Source: Mytilus galloprovincialis (taxonomy: Eukaryota; Mollusca; Bivalvia; Mytilida; Mytilidae). Taken from it: a stretch of 64,000 nt of DNA. The notes beneath the pieces were generated by a model. The model did no database searches, was not told the DNA's origin, and saw only the letters and a list, made by a program, of their open reading frames with translations. The position numbers and the translations under genes were made by a program. The stretch spans positions 2,981,001 through 3,045,000 of the forward strand of contig NC_134846.1 in assembly GCF_965363235.1 (NCBI RefSeq). Reading direction: 5' to 3'. Of the stretch, positions 42,190-54,234 are shown one piece after another (within the stretch, counting starts at the first letter, position 1; each line of letters starts with the position of its first letter).

Positions 42190-43506
42190 ATGTTACATCT
42201 CGTGATCAATTTATTTGGCAATCGTCAATGGCAGTCAGCAGGTTTAAGGACATCCGTTGTTCGACCTGTTTGTCAAATGTGTTTTGTTAAAATATACTTT
42301 TTACTCCTCTTGGTCTTTTGGAAAATGTTGTTTGTGTTGTATTTAGACCCCTGGGTGAAAGCTTCAGATTGGCCTATCTTATCCTCTCGAATACCAAGTG
42401 TAAATTCTGCAAGTGCTCTTCATACGTCCTACCATAAATGATGATATCAACAATAAAGATGCAACATATTTTTCAGGTTGTAATATGCAATGCAATCCTC
42501 CATCAGTCTCTGGTATGTTACTGGAGAGTTCGTAAGTCCAAAAGGCATCCTGTTAAACTCGTAAAAGCCAAGCGGTCCCATTAAGAATGCAGTACGCTCC
42601 TTATGGTCTTCCAAAATCTCCACCTGATGATAACCGGACTTCATATCGACGACAGAGAAGAATTTATTGCCTGCACAGCAATCTAAGTAATAGCTCTTCT
42701 GTCCTTAGTTCGTCACTATCATGTTTACTAGTCCATACACATTCTTAGCTGTCCATTCTTCTTTCTAACAATGACAATGGCTTATGCAAATGGTGAAAGT
42801 GATGGTCTAATAACTCCCATGTCCAAAAATTGTCTTAAATGAGATCTAACTTCATCATACATTGACCGGTGGAATTCTTCTGTATCGGTGTTTAAATGTA
42901 GTCTCATCAAGCAGATCTATTCGATGTTTAACTCTGTTCGTGTGTCCTAAATCATATCCTCTACTAAAAATATCTGTGTATCTCAATATGAGTTGTGTTC
43001 CTTCCTCTAGTTGTTCATTTGTGAGGTCACTCGGGTTATATCAACTTCTTCAAGTAACTTCATATCTTTTTACTTTGTATCGGTTGGTTGTGCTTCTATA
43101 GTAACTGGTTGAACTTTACAAATAATGGCCTTTGGTGGTATGGTTATGGTTCTTGTTGTGACATTAGATAATCTGACTGTAAGTGTTCCATTTTCTTATA
43201 CTGATAATTCCTAACAGTTGGTTCTGTGTCAATTTCTTTGTAATCTTCCGCCAAAATAGTCGATTGAATAATAGATGGTGTTGTTTTGTACGGTATCTCT
43301 TTGTCATAATAGCCAAAAACTTCAGTGGTGGTATTCGGAAGAAGGGTTATTCTTTTACATGTTCTTATTACAGCTACTCTGTTGTTGCTCTTTGTTAACT
43401 CCCTTTCCCTCATAGTTAAACATCTAAATGTCATATTCCATGGTGTTGTTAAAGCGGCATTCTGCAAGAATCTTGCTCCCTGTTCCTCTTTCAAGTAAAA
43501 CATCAT
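42190..43506 (-). pseudogene. Ty3/Gypsy retrotransposon pol remnant
   Basis: On the minus strand, in several frames: a protease-RT linker segment (43144-43506, with ITLLPNTTTEVFGYY), then RT landmarks VIRPSLSPFA near 42810, SVVDMKSGYHQVEI near 42650, GFYEFNRMPFGLTNSP near 42560, and a FIDD-type block near 42440 where the first Asp codon reads Val. After that the frame is shifted and decays by about 42190. At least one stop lies in the RT N-terminus and the catalytic pair is lost, so it is inactive. No RNase H, integrase or downstream LTR was seen. Confidence 0.8.
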
Positions 43507-43571
43507 GGTGTCTAATATGCTAGTTTAAATTAAAGCTGGTACATGTTGGCTATATCTACTATCAGGTACTA

Positions 43572-44147
43572 CTAGCATTGTTCCTTGTTGTCTATGGTTC
43601 CATATACGCTATCTAGATATAATACTTCCATTAGTTGGTCAATAGGTTTCTCCATTCCCTGATGCATAACTAATCTAGCTGCTGATCCTGTAAGTGATCG
43701 TCGAATAGCAAATTCCTTTTGCTGTTTTCTATAAGATGGGTCCATGAGCATCATCCTTATAACATCATAACGCCAGATGTCATATTGAAGATCTCCTTTG
43801 TTGTCTCCACCCGAAAAGCATCGAACTTTCGGCGGATGAGAAAATACTGTAGTTGATTTTTCTTGTACTAGTATTGGTTTCTCCTCTGGTTTCAACTTCG
43901 GAACTGTTTCTTTTGATGGTAGTGTCAAACTCATCTTACTTGGTTTCATTTCCTTCTCAGAAAACTTCTCTGCGTTGAAATAACTTACCCATTCATTCAG
44001 TTCTTTAGCGTTACTGCCTTTGGGTTTGAGACCCATAGTTTCAAATGTATCAATCATCATCTTGAATTGTAATAATTCCTTCAACGAAGGACTGACTGGT
44101 AGTCCTGGGCTGGTTGGTTTCGTAGGTGAACTGCCTCCACTAGCCAT
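43572..44147 (-). pseudogene. Ty3/Gypsy gag-like open frame
   Basis: A 191-codon minus frame from ATG at 44147, with a Pro/Ser-rich start, then a Gag capsid-like region with VRCFSGG, YDIWRYDVIRMML, FAIRRSLTGSAARLVMHQG and LDSVYGTIDNKEQ, the pattern of Gypsy Gag and of PNMA-type domesticated Gag proteins. It stops before any zinc knuckle, so it is truncated relative to a full Gag. It lies directly upstream of the pol remnant in the same direction, which favours a dead element over a domesticated gene. Confidence 0.75.
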
Positions 44148-44230
44148 GACGATGTCTTATACCAAATATCAACGTAGATGACATGCCTCCACTAGCCATG
44201 ACGATGTCTTATACCAAATATCAAATATGT
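44126..44230 (-). repeat. Direct duplication across the gag start
   Basis: GCCTCCACTAGCCATGACGA with about 20 more bases occurs at 44132 and again at 44187 (55-bp spacing), so the gag start codon and first codons are present twice. Confidence 0.85.
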
Positions 44231-44783
44231 ACAAATAATCAAATGATCAACAAGTCTAAAAATAAAATGCAACTATGTATGAACTGAATTATCAGCACTG
44301 TATACTTACCTCTAAATCTATAACTTTAATAAATTAGTCTGCAACGCGATAACCGATATAATCTGACTAAACGGTCTACGCTCTCAATATCCACGTAAGT
44401 AACAAGTACTGAATCTAGTAAAACGTACAAAAAAATATAGACTGGACCCTAACTTCACTCAATGTAACCTGTACCTAGCCTTCACACGAAAAGAAAACAA
44501 CTAACTGAACCTGTAGACGTATAAGTATCAGCTGAAATTCAAAGTTTCAATCAGGTATGCAGGGTGTGTAAGGTACTAGGTAATTATGATGTTAGTATAA
44601 GGATACATGCAAGTGCACGGTTTTATTCAACTTCAAACCAGTCAAGTCATTTTGTATCAATTATTAAGTAATTTAATGTTTAACTTCTCAAAAAACCCTT
44701 TTAAATACTCAAATCAAATTTTAAACTCTAATTTAAAATAAAGTTAAAGTAATTTAACCTTTTAAATTATTATTATTTAAATT
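44231..44783. other. 5' flank of the Gypsy remnant
   Basis: Presumably decayed leader and LTR of the element on the minus strand. I could not define LTR ends because no second LTR copy is present in the window. No gene. Confidence 0.35.
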
Positions 44784-44895
44784 AGTCCGAGATTACTCTG
44801 ACGTCCAACGGCTGTTTTGCCAGACAAGCTGGGGCGTCCCACGGCCCCAGCTTGTCTGGCAAAACAGCCGTTGGACGTCAGAGTAATCTCGGACT
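44784..44895. repeat. Perfect palindrome, 52-bp arms, 8-bp loop
   Basis: The left arm 44784-44835 begins AGTCCGAGATTACTCTGACG and the right arm 44844-44895 is its exact inverse; the loop is GTCCCACG. A related arm, with several changes, lies at 63923 to the window end. The palindrome's right arm contains the left breakpoint of the 9.35-kb duplication. Confidence 0.97.
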
Positions 44896-44978
44896 ATATT
44901 TAAATGTGTATAAACTCAAGAGACAACAATAACAAAAGTTTAAGCATAAATCATCACAACATATAACATGTATAAACC

Positions 44979-45120
44979 AGTGGCGGATCCAGCCATTTTA
45001 AAAAGGTGGGGTCCCAACCCAGAGTAAAGGGGGGGGGTCCATTTATATGCTCCCATTCAAATGCATTGATCGGTCAAAAAAAGGGGGGTTCCAACCCCCG
45101 GACCCCCCCCCCCCCCCGGG
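44979..45120. mobile_element. GGCGGATCCAG element, copy with C-tract end
   Basis: CAGTGGCGGATCCAGCCATT, then AAAAGGTGGGGTCCCAACCC and GGGGGGTTCCAACCCCC, related to 2612-2761. The right terminus is replaced by about 17 C. The same element is in copy 2 at about 54328-54468. Confidence 0.6.
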
Positions 45121-46362
45121 GCGATGATCCTTTTGTACTTTTCGTAAACATACACAAAACAACACAATATTCAATATACTACAATACAACGTATAACATG
45201 TATATAATACAATATGTCTACCAAGTATCAACAAACAACACACAATATTTATACATATATATATAAACACCAATATAGCACTATATTCAATGCGGTATAA
45301 GTGCAAGTGTCTGTGCGTATGTGTATATATGTGTACACAAGTTCAATGTGTATCGGTGAAACTAAATCGAACTAATCCTGTTTACAAAAAAAAAATCAGA
45401 CACCTAAACCAAATGTCAGTTGGGTATCTTACCCTATAAATCGCAATGCAAATTCACAAAGTTTTACTGTAAATTCAAAGTTTGTAAAAATATATATATA
45501 TAAATCAAAACTACTTTTTAAACAAAAAACAAAAAAATGTTTTTCTTAAATTGGACATCCGGTTCCAGTCGAAGATGGCCTTGACCTTGGGTGTGTCTGT
45601 GGATGGGGTCGGGTATGAAGGGTGTGATACTAATGTACAAACTTTATCCGAGACTAAGTTTACAAGTGTCACAAAGCGTGTTAAATAATCACAAAATTTC
45701 AATCAAATGTTAAAACTCAACACGATACTAATCTTAATATTTTTCAAATAATAACGACGTGGTTTACTTGTTTAACAAAGCACTTATTCTAATGCACAAA
45801 ATTTGTCCCAATCGCTATTGTTTTCTCAAAATTTCTATGTTATTTTACATTAATAGCAACCACAACTTCAAGCGGTGTTACACAAACATCATGAACATCT
45901 ATAATTCTAAAATTACGAGGTCCAATTTGTCAGCCGTCATCACGTAAAAACGACGAATCAAAGAATTCAGCTTTATATATAACTAATATAGTACAAAGGT
46001 GTAGATTAAAAATTACACCACTCCAGGCCCTTTTGTTTTCCACGTAATTAATATTGCCAATAATTAAGAAGTTCCGGGTCGAGTCCAATACCGATACCAA
46101 TAGTATATTCACCTGTTACCTATAACCTTATCTGTACGTTCCGCATCTAACAGGTGCACCACCAAACGGTGCATTTAGGATTATGCTATATACACGGATC
46201 ATAATCACAGGGTTGACACTACTAAATTCAATCATTGTCAAATTGTTACCTATCGTAGTATTTTAATCAGTAAGACTTTCTAAGATAACAATACGAATAC
46301 TAAAAATCTGGACTAAAAATAAGGTGTATATAGGAACCGTTTTCAATTTGTTATCGGGCATG

Positions 46363-46592
46363 ACATAAAACAGTGAATCAAATAATTCAACTTTATTTAT
46401 AACTAACATAGGACAATGCTGTTGATTAAAAATTACTCCATTCCAGGACCTTTTGTTATCCAAATAATTAATATTACACATAAAACAGTGAATCAAATAA
46501 TTCAACTTTATTTATAACTAACATAGGACAATGCTGTTGATTAAAAATTACTCCATTCCAGGACCTTTTGTTATCCAAATAATCAATATTAC
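46363..46592. repeat. Tandem duplication of 115 bp (two copies) with a diverged third copy upstream
   Basis: ACATAAAACAGTGAATCAAA starts at 46363 and again at 46478. The units match almost perfectly. A clearly older copy (GACGAATCAAAGAATTCAGC, CACTCCAGGCCCTTTTG) is at about 45948-46065. In copy 2 of the large duplication these lie at 55712-55941. Confidence 0.9.
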
Positions 46593-47639
46593 CAATAATT
46601 GATAAGTTCCAGTTCGACGGGTTCAAACAGAAAGATTTGAAAGCAGAGAAAACTGTGTATCTTATTATCGGCATGACTTTATCAGATAAAAAAATAATAC
46701 TAAAATAAGGCTTGCGCATAGTTATATACTTTAATTCAGTCACACGTCTTTTAGCGCTAATACATGTATGTCCTAAATGAAATCGATAACGTTTACGGCA
46801 ATTCTATTAAGAGGGAAGCAATTGATGAGGTAGCCATTTATTAGTATTAGTTTGTTCAATGCCGGTTGTTAATGATTATCATAATTGCAAATTTAATCTG
46901 TATCATATGAATTAAATTTTGACTGAAATTGCTTATTGTCCAGTTGCAAGTATTTCATGCTCATTAATACCGAACATACAAATAATTAAAGGTAGTTGAA
47001 TTAAGTGTTTACTGTGTAAATTATTTGTTTATTATAAACTCCGGTGATGTCTTTTATATCAATCCGACGGCGATCGTTCAGCATTATTTACTTCCAATTA
47101 TTCAACATTTCTGATATTTTAAAAGCTCATAAAATCATAAACTGTTATTCAGTTATTTTTAATAAATTTTAGGTTTCGAGCATCACTTTAGACACACGAT
47201 TAAACATAACGTCCAGTGCCAAATATTTCATGCATTACTTGAATGACATCATGTTAAAAATTTAGATAGGTTTTACAACTGTATTATCATACCGGGAACC
47301 AGTCTTCATTTGTCAACACTGGTATCTCGCAGTACTTTGATAGTGAACAAATGTATTCTGCGGAATTGTTTAGTAAAACTCCCTGGACGATATGACCAGC
47401 TACAAATATTACAATAAAGAAGATATCGTTGATTACAGAAACAATCCTGCTATGAACAAAGGGACTGCTGTTTTAGTTGCGGTTTCTAGCGAAGAGGAGT
47501 AGTTACAAATAGATAAGTGTCCTAGACGAGGCACATTTTATAAGATGATATAACAGACTTCTGTTTTCAAATAAACAGACACTAGATGAGAATGGCACAA
47601 TAAAAATGTATTTTTACTAATTGCAAATTAAATTTGTAC

Positions 47640-47945
47640 TGTATCTATTAACTTTAGACTGTTGATTGCGTATTTTAACGGTTGCAAGTATTTCATGCAT
47701 ATTTAGAGAGCACATACAAGTTTTAATGTTTTAATGTTTTTACAGTTGTAGTGTATAAATTAACTTTAAACTATTGATTGCGTATTGTCCAGTTGCAAGT
47801 ATGTCATGCATATTTAGAGAGAACATACAAGTTTTAATGATTTTACATTTCTAGTGTATAAATTAACTTTAAACTGGTGATTGCGTATTGTCCAATTGTT
47901 TCATGCATATTTAGAGAGAAAATAAATGTTCTAATGCGCAGAGAA
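47640..47945. repeat. Degenerate tandem repeat, about 110-bp unit, three copies
   Basis: GATTGCGTATTGTCCAGTTG and TTTCATGCATATTTAGAGAG, with variants, recur at about 47663, 47775 and 47880. A more distant copy is at about 46930-46975 (GCTTATTGTCCAGTTGCAAG). The second large copy has them at about 56989-57294. Confidence 0.8.
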
Positions 47946-48037
47946 AGGGACATTTTGACCAGGTATATGTACAGTTAATATAAACATGTTTGCTTATAAT
48001 TTACATACGACATAGACGAAATGACGCCCCCACTTTT

Positions 48038-48260
48038 GAGGGCCCTCATGGGGTTTTTGATTATGTGATTACTTGGCCGTTTTTTTAATGATTATTTGAT
48101 TATTAAGCCAAATATTTCATGATTATTTGATTACCTAGGACTGTATTTTTAGTTTATGATTATTTGATTACTAAAGATAAGCAAATATTTAATGATTATG
48201 TGATTATATTGGCAAAAAAATGGTGATTATGTGATTACTAGGACCCCCATGAGGGGCCTC
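48038..48260. mobile_element. Element with GAGGGCCCTCATGGGG ends and TGATTATTTGATTA repeats
   Basis: GAGGGCCCTCATGGGGTT at the left is inverted at the right as CCCCCATGAGGGGCCTC. The next inner words TGATTATGTGATTAC occur in direct orientation at both ends and as TGATTATTTGATTA in between, about six times. No coding. Second copy at 57387-57609. Confidence 0.75.
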
Positions 48261-48380
48261 ACTTTTACCCAGCTTGTACTGCCGGTTTAAAAAAGACCTT
48301 ACGACTTTATCTTTATTTTTTAATGAAATGGTAAAATTATTATCATTAATGAAATAGCAATAGCCAAATAACGCTTGATA

Positions 48381-48532
48381 TGGACACATTTGGGAGATTG
48401 GACACGTTTAGGGGTAAGTTGAAAAATGGACACGTTTGGGCGCCCATATATGTTTTGCAGTTCAGTGACGTCGATGTGGACACGTTTTGGGGAATCGGAC
48501 ACGTTTGGGGGGAAGGACACGTTTATGAGTGT
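48381..48532. repeat. Interspersed GGACACGTTTGGGG repeats
   Basis: Six variants of GGACACGTTTGGG occur within 150 bp at irregular spacing (14-60 bp). Second copy at 57730-57881. Confidence 0.85.
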
Positions 48533-49420
48533 TACATATATATAAATAGATAAATGTAATACATAAAATATAAATGCAAACCTTTACAATGAATATATAA
48601 GTCAATCTCAAGCAGTCAATCGCTGTACAAAACACGTTTTTCCTTTCACCGGATGTTGATGTAGATTACGGTCGAGTGCACTGATAAAAGATGTACTTAA
48701 TAACTAACTTACTAATCTTATTCAGTATAAAATCCAGTACAAAAGGATCATCGCTGAAACCATAGATGTAATACCCATAGATACAGTTCGCCAAAAGTTC
48801 CCCACTGTTCTCTATTGTTAGATAAAAAGAACCATGACCAAATTGACTGTCTTTGATGTTTCATGTGTGTTGTACTCAATCAAGTAACTGTAGCCACATC
48901 TCTTATATGTTGATCTCATTGACCAGTGTAATAGATTTTCTTAAATGTCTTCTCGAGTTATGTCCCTTCTGTTGTTAAATGATGTCTATTTTTAGCGCAC
49001 TGGACAGACAAATAAAATGGTCAAAAAATGAATGAAATCGATCAAAAATGGCGCATTTTACAAGTGAAATATTGAACTAAATTGAAAAATGTATTTTTTA
49101 GGCTCGTATCTTTATATTTTATAAAAATTGTGTTCCTGTTAGTTCCTGAAAATGGGAATAGCACGTTGTTGAACTTTTAAAATACACCTTTTCTTTGATA
49201 TGCTTGTTCAATGTTTTCTAACAATTATATTTTTCATAAATATGTTTATAATAGTAGGCATACATTTTTAAGATAAAGTTAAATTGATATTAAATCTTAA
49301 AACTTAGATATGATGAAAAATGAAGTTCTTCCTAAAAAAGAAAAAATATTCACATTTATTAGTTTCTTTTCGGGAATAATTTGTAATATTGTTTTATCTA
49401 AACAAATTTTTTTTTTATAA

Positions 49421-49711
49421 GGTAGCTACCATTTGATTTTTATGGGGGGGGGGGGGGCTAGGATGAAAAATTTTGTCCTGCATTTTTTTTTAGCGGTAAT
49501 CTCTGTCCTGCCTTTTTATTTTTCACTCTGTTCGGTCCTGCCTTTTTTTTTTAGTTTATCCAGACTTTTTTTTACCTAACTTGTCGTCCTGACTTTTTTT
49601 TTTTGCAAGTGTCTCATCCTGCCTTTTTTTTTTACTCAAAACTCCTGTCCTGCCTATTTTTTTCAAATTTCATCCTAGCCCCCCCCCCCTAAAAATCAAA
49701 TGGTAGCTCCC
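49421..49711. mobile_element. Element with GGTAGCTACCATTTG ends, G/C tracts and TCCTGCC-T(n) repeats
   Basis: GGTAGCTACCATTTGATTTT followed by a G run and CTAGGATGAAA is inverted at the right end as TTTCATCCTAG, a C run and AAAAATCAAATGGTAGCTCC. The inside is a series of GTCCTGCCTTTTTTTT-like units. The G run is 14 here and 16 in copy 2 (58771-59062), which is polymerase or sequencing slippage. Recognised as common in mussel genomes. Confidence 0.85.
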
Positions 49712-50040
49712 TAATCAAGTCAGCATAAAATATATATTTTAAATTTGTTTCTTTCTGATTTTTTAGCCTGTTTAATTGCTAAGTAGGTTTTAATTGTCAG
49801 TTTTCTATTGTCTTGATTGTCAATCTGCATCTTCAATTTTACTATCAATACAGTGTTTACATATTCTTTGATCCAAAGGCGTATTATTATATCTGCCTTT
49901 TTCAATGTGTAAATTGTGGTTAGAAATTTTTAAGATGTATACTGATCCCGGGCTAGTTTCCAATATTTCCGATAATCACAATAATCACGCTGGGCGCCAT
50001 TTGTAGTCGAGTGGTTTTCTTGGCTTTAGTAGACACAAAT

Positions 50041-50485
50041 AGAATGAAATTCAAAACAGTGTAGCTGTGGCCATTGATTGACACATTAAATTCATCCATT
50101 GACTGGGACAATTTAGGTGAACGTTTGTATGTAACGACCACTGCTCACTATGTACTTTTTGAAGACACTTAAACTATGGGGTCACCAAAGGTTCTCAACG
50201 CACAAATAAAGTAATTCGAAAAATTAATCAGAAATAACACGATGTTTTGATATATATATATTATATAAATCAAAACATAAAGGTTATTCCTGATTAATTT
50301 TTCGAATTATTTTATAATTAAAGGCGTTAAGAAATCTTTGGTGACCCCACAGTTTAAATGGCTATCGTAGGTACGTCGTGAACAGTGGTCGTTACAGACA
50401 AACGTTCACGTAAATTGTCCCCGTCAATGGATGAATTTAATGTGTCAATCAATGGCCACATCTACACTGTTTTGAATTTCATTCT
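50041..50485. mobile_element. Foldback element of about 445 bp with arms over 200 bp
   Basis: AGAATGAAATTCAAAACAGT, GTGGCCATTGATTGACACAT, GTAACGACCACTG, GGGGTCACCAAAG and CGAAAAATTAATCAG on the left reappear inverted and in reverse order on the right, around an AT-rich centre near 50263. By eye the arms are near 90% alike. Open frames within are by-products. Second copy at 59392-59836. Confidence 0.9.
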
Positions 50486-53100
50486 AAAACACTTCTCAGG
50501 TTTTGAATTCTAATTTATTACGATATCGAAAAGTTGTAAACAAAAGACCCTGTAATTAAATATAAAATTATAAACAACGGTTCAAGAATAATAGCATGAG
50601 AACAATAAGAACTCAATGAATTTCCAATTAAAATAAATTTTACAAGCTGTTAATACTTTCTCTTATTTTGTTATTCTAACAAAATATCAATGTAATCTAA
50701 TTGAATTAAATCGCTTATTGATTTTACAAACTATTCAATTATATAATAATGTCTTAAAAATACAATTACATGCAAAACTAGATGCTACACGAAACTAAAT
50801 AGCTAATGTTTAGCAAAAGCAAAGCAATTAAAAATAAGCATAAGCAAACAAAATGATAAGCATTGACACGGTGGGTATGGTTGTTTGCGAGAGAACGTTC
50901 TGTGCTAGTGATTTGGTCCTGTCATGTGCTGGTGGGTCCTGATTCTGTGCTGGTGGGTTTGTTTACATTGTATCAGGACGGCAATAAAACGACTGTTTTG
51001 TTGCTTAATTTTTCTCTGATGCGTCATAAGTACCATGCAAAGTATATTACAACAATATTATATTGCAAAAGTCGTGCAAGTTCCTTAAACGGAGATATGT
51101 CCTGACGCTGTGCTTGTGATAAGAAAAACGGTCCTGGTTCTGTGCTCCTATGTCCTGGTTCTGTGCCTTTATATTTTAGTTAAAAGTGGCATATATTCAA
51201 GATCATTGATACTGTTATTAACTAATTAACTGCTGTCTGCTTTCTTGAAATTTACATTGTTGTGAATCTGTTTACTGTTATTATGAGAGAAAAAATACCC
51301 CTATTTTTAAATTATTTTTTAAAAATTAACTGTAATCTTATTTATTGACCTGTTAATGGAACCCTTCTTGTCCCCTTTTAAGATAAGAACATGTTTACGA
51401 TATTCGGGATTACGATCATTTTGCAAGATCACCAAAATACGTTGTAATTTATACAATACTTAAATAAAGTAGATGATGTGGTATGTTTGTTGTCAATGGA
51501 AACCAAAGGAAGTATGTGTTAACAACCATACGTCATCGTACGACCTTCAACAATAACCCATAAAATAAAAATGTAAAAGGTTTTGCATAAAAATGGAGAG
51601 CAAAAATATAAAACAAAGGACTTTTTGAGCGTTTGAATCATATGTCTTTAGCAGCTTAAAACACATTTGTTTGTTAACAATTTAGTGCTGACTATAAGAA
51701 TGACAATAGTATTGCGGGTTTGTTTGTTTGGTTTTTTTTTGGGGGGGATGGGGGATAACCTAGAGCGAGGAATAGTTTCTCGTAAGATTTAAAAGTTGTA
51801 TTTTAAAAGAAAAATGTATCTTATAGCTATTAAGAATCACTTGCTGTATCTGTAAGATTTTTTCAACATATTTTTTTTGTCTGAACGGTTATCAGGTATT
51901 TTTTTTTCGAAAGTTCGATAGAACACTAAAAAAAATCATTATTTTATGAAAGGGCAGACTAGAATATGTCCGAGAAGGAGACGAGATAACCTTTGTCTAG
52001 AGATTTTTGTTATGTTTAGCATGGGATCAACACAAGGGTACATTATCCTTAAAGATCTATTTAAAAGTATGTGAAACTACCGTTTGCTTTGTTAAATGAT
52101 TGTGCCTTCAATTTCAAATATGTAAAATATCTCGTAGCTTCATACTACAAATTGAGTATAAAACAAGTATATAAGTTTAAAAAAGAAATTCTTAGATTAA
52201 ACACCTACATTTAATTTTAAAAGGTCATAACAGTTTAAAACAATACAAATCTACACACACAAAAAAAAACTGGCTTACTTTCAACTGGTTATCACTCCTA
52301 AAGTTTGCATAACCAAACAATGACTTTTCTGTTCAGCAAGCAAGATAACCAAAGATATTCCCTTTGTCTACACAGTCATTGAAATCGGCTTTAATATTGC
52401 AAAAGTTCAAGCAATTAGGGCAAAACCTACCGAGTAAAAAAATCAAAAGGCCAATGTCTATCTATCTTGCACATTTCAGAAAATTCAGATCAGATAACAA
52501 AACTGGGTCCAGCAACATTTATAAGCAATTTAAGATTTTGACCCTCACAGTTTCCATTCACCACAAATATCCTCGTTACAACGAATCATTTTAAATACAA
52601 AAATACCAGTTGCAGCCTTTTGTTTATCTATTAATATATGTATACGGATAAAGCTATGAAAGGCAGCAGGGTCACCAGGGTGAGGAGTCCATGTCATCTG
52701 AAATAAATGCTAAGCATAGATCTGGAAAGCGACAGATAATCATGACATTAAAAAATACTCTTCTTTTCGACTTTTTTCGAACAAATTGACACATAAAATG
52801 AATTATATAGTATTGTGGAATTTTTAACTGGTGTTCAATTCATTGGTTACACCTTTTACTAGGATAACAATCCTGTCAAGTATGAGCTGGGAAAAATATT
52901 TCAGAAAAGAAGATGGAAATGTGAAATTTTTCGTGCGTCAGGTGCAACAGCATACGAACAGCTAACATGCCTCGTCAGGCTGGAAGCTAAAAAGTCCACG
53001 AAAATTTGATTTAAAGCCTTTATTCGTTCCAACAAAGTTATAGAGATTTTGTTGAGGATTTAACCATCTACGACAACAAGAATTTTTTTTTAGAATTTAC
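50486..53100. other. Stretch of the duplicated unit without recognised gene
   Basis: Holds a patch at 50870-51170 with repeated CTGTGCTGGTGGGTCCTG-like words (GGTCCTG, TCTGTGCT about five times) and a dispersed-repeat fragment at about 51470-51560 (AGATGATGTGGTATG, CATACGTCATCGTACGACC). The frames at 50863-51105 and 52364-52594 show no family resemblance. The same holds for 59837-62451 in copy 2. Confidence 0.45.
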
Positions 53101-53375
53101 AGCTCTTCTATAAATATATGCAAAGCAAACCATTGATCAAATTGCTTGCTATGATTGTTTGGATGTTTGTAAACGACAGGTAAGTAGTCTGTTTACTATA
53201 CACTAGAATTTGTTTGGACAATAAACATTAACTTCAATTCCTGTCAGTTTGTATTTGTCCAATCAAATCCCACTATGTATTGAAACTCCGCCTACCTATT
53301 GTTTGAAAACATCCAAGCAAACATAGCAAGCAAGTCAATCAAAGTTTTTTTTTTGCATGCTTTTATAGAAGAGCT
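53101..53375. mobile_element. 275-bp MITE with AGCTCTTCTATAAA ends
   Basis: AGCTCTTCTATAAATATATGC is inverted at the right as GCATGCTTTTATAGAAGAGCT (given in parts; the outer 14 bases match best). CTTGCTATG with TTTGGATGTTT, and their inverses AAACATCCAAGC and ATAGCAAGCAAG, extend the pairing. Second copy at 62452-62726. Confidence 0.8.
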
Positions 53376-54072
53376 CTATATAATGCAAAGAAGCGTTTAA
53401 GTCTTTCGCCAAAAAAATACTATCAATTTCTTTTTGTCCTATGTAAACTTCCGTACCATTTCCTTCCATTCATGATCATTAAATTGAACTGTAAAATATT
53501 TCTTGGTACCTTCTTAATTCCTTTATAAGTCTTATGTAAACATAATTATGACAATAACTGTTGTTAGTACAAGCTTCACTGCACACTTTTAAAGTTCTGC
53601 TTCATCAAACATTAAAACGGGAACTTAAGTTTTGAGACTTTTTTAATCGACACGATTGTAATTTTTGTATTTTTGTGCAAAAACCCATATTTTGACCCCA
53701 AAATTAGCGAAAATTAGCCCTTCGATTTCTGTCGATTTTTTATATGATCAATAGCATATGCCAATAGATCGATTTTCACCAAGGAACCTTTTGTTGCAAT
53801 TAGTTTGAGGTTGGCCGATTTTTTTAGCTAGATTGACTGAACTATATGAGAACATGGTTTATCTATTAGTTGAAAATGCGGCTTTGAACTAGCTTTCAGT
53901 ACCTGCGAGCATTCGTTGTTCAATATAATGTGTGTCTTTGTGTTATTATTTTATGTGATAAATTGTTGTGTTGGTACACCACTGTAACAATGAAGGAGGA
54001 AATGAGGAGGGTTGGTTGGGTAGAAGTGGGGAGGGGTATGCGGAGCGCTAACAAACATGTCTGAGGCTTGTT

Positions 54073-54230
54073 TAGGGGGGTATCAATATCCCATTAAGTT
54101 TTTATCACAATATCCCGTATCCCTATAATGTTTACCCCTAATATCCCAATAAATATTTTTTACAAACATCCCATATCCCTAAAACTATTTTGAAATATCC
54201 CAAAAAATCATCATAAATTCATTCCCATGC
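54073..54230. repeat. ATATCCC-rich repeat at the duplication's right edge
   Basis: ATATCCC or CATATCCCTA occurs about eight times in 150 bp. The right breakpoint of the 9.35-kb unit is just past it. Second copy at 63424-63581. Confidence 0.7.
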
Positions 54231-54234
54231 CCAT

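Larger units (their letters stand above)
44885..54234 (+). repeat. 9.35-kb tandem duplication, copy 1
   Basis: The unit begins AATCTCGGACTATATTTAAA and ends at CCCATGCCCAT, and is followed at once by copy 2. The only differences I noticed between copies are homopolymer lengths: a C run near 45110 (one shorter in copy 2) and a G run near 49450 (14 versus 16). Every open frame translates identically in both. It contains no recognisable gene: only MITE-like elements, minisatellites and foldbacks, listed separately, in AT-rich DNA. The left edge lies in a palindrome arm and the right edge in an ATATCCC-rich repeat. Confidence 0.95.

Noticed and set aside
42862..43398. Plus-strand frames over the Gypsy pol region
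   Set aside because: Antisense shadows of the pol remnant.
45006..45306. Overlapping plus and minus frames present in both large copies
   Set aside because: They read through a G/C tract and simple AT repeats; duplication alone makes them look conserved.
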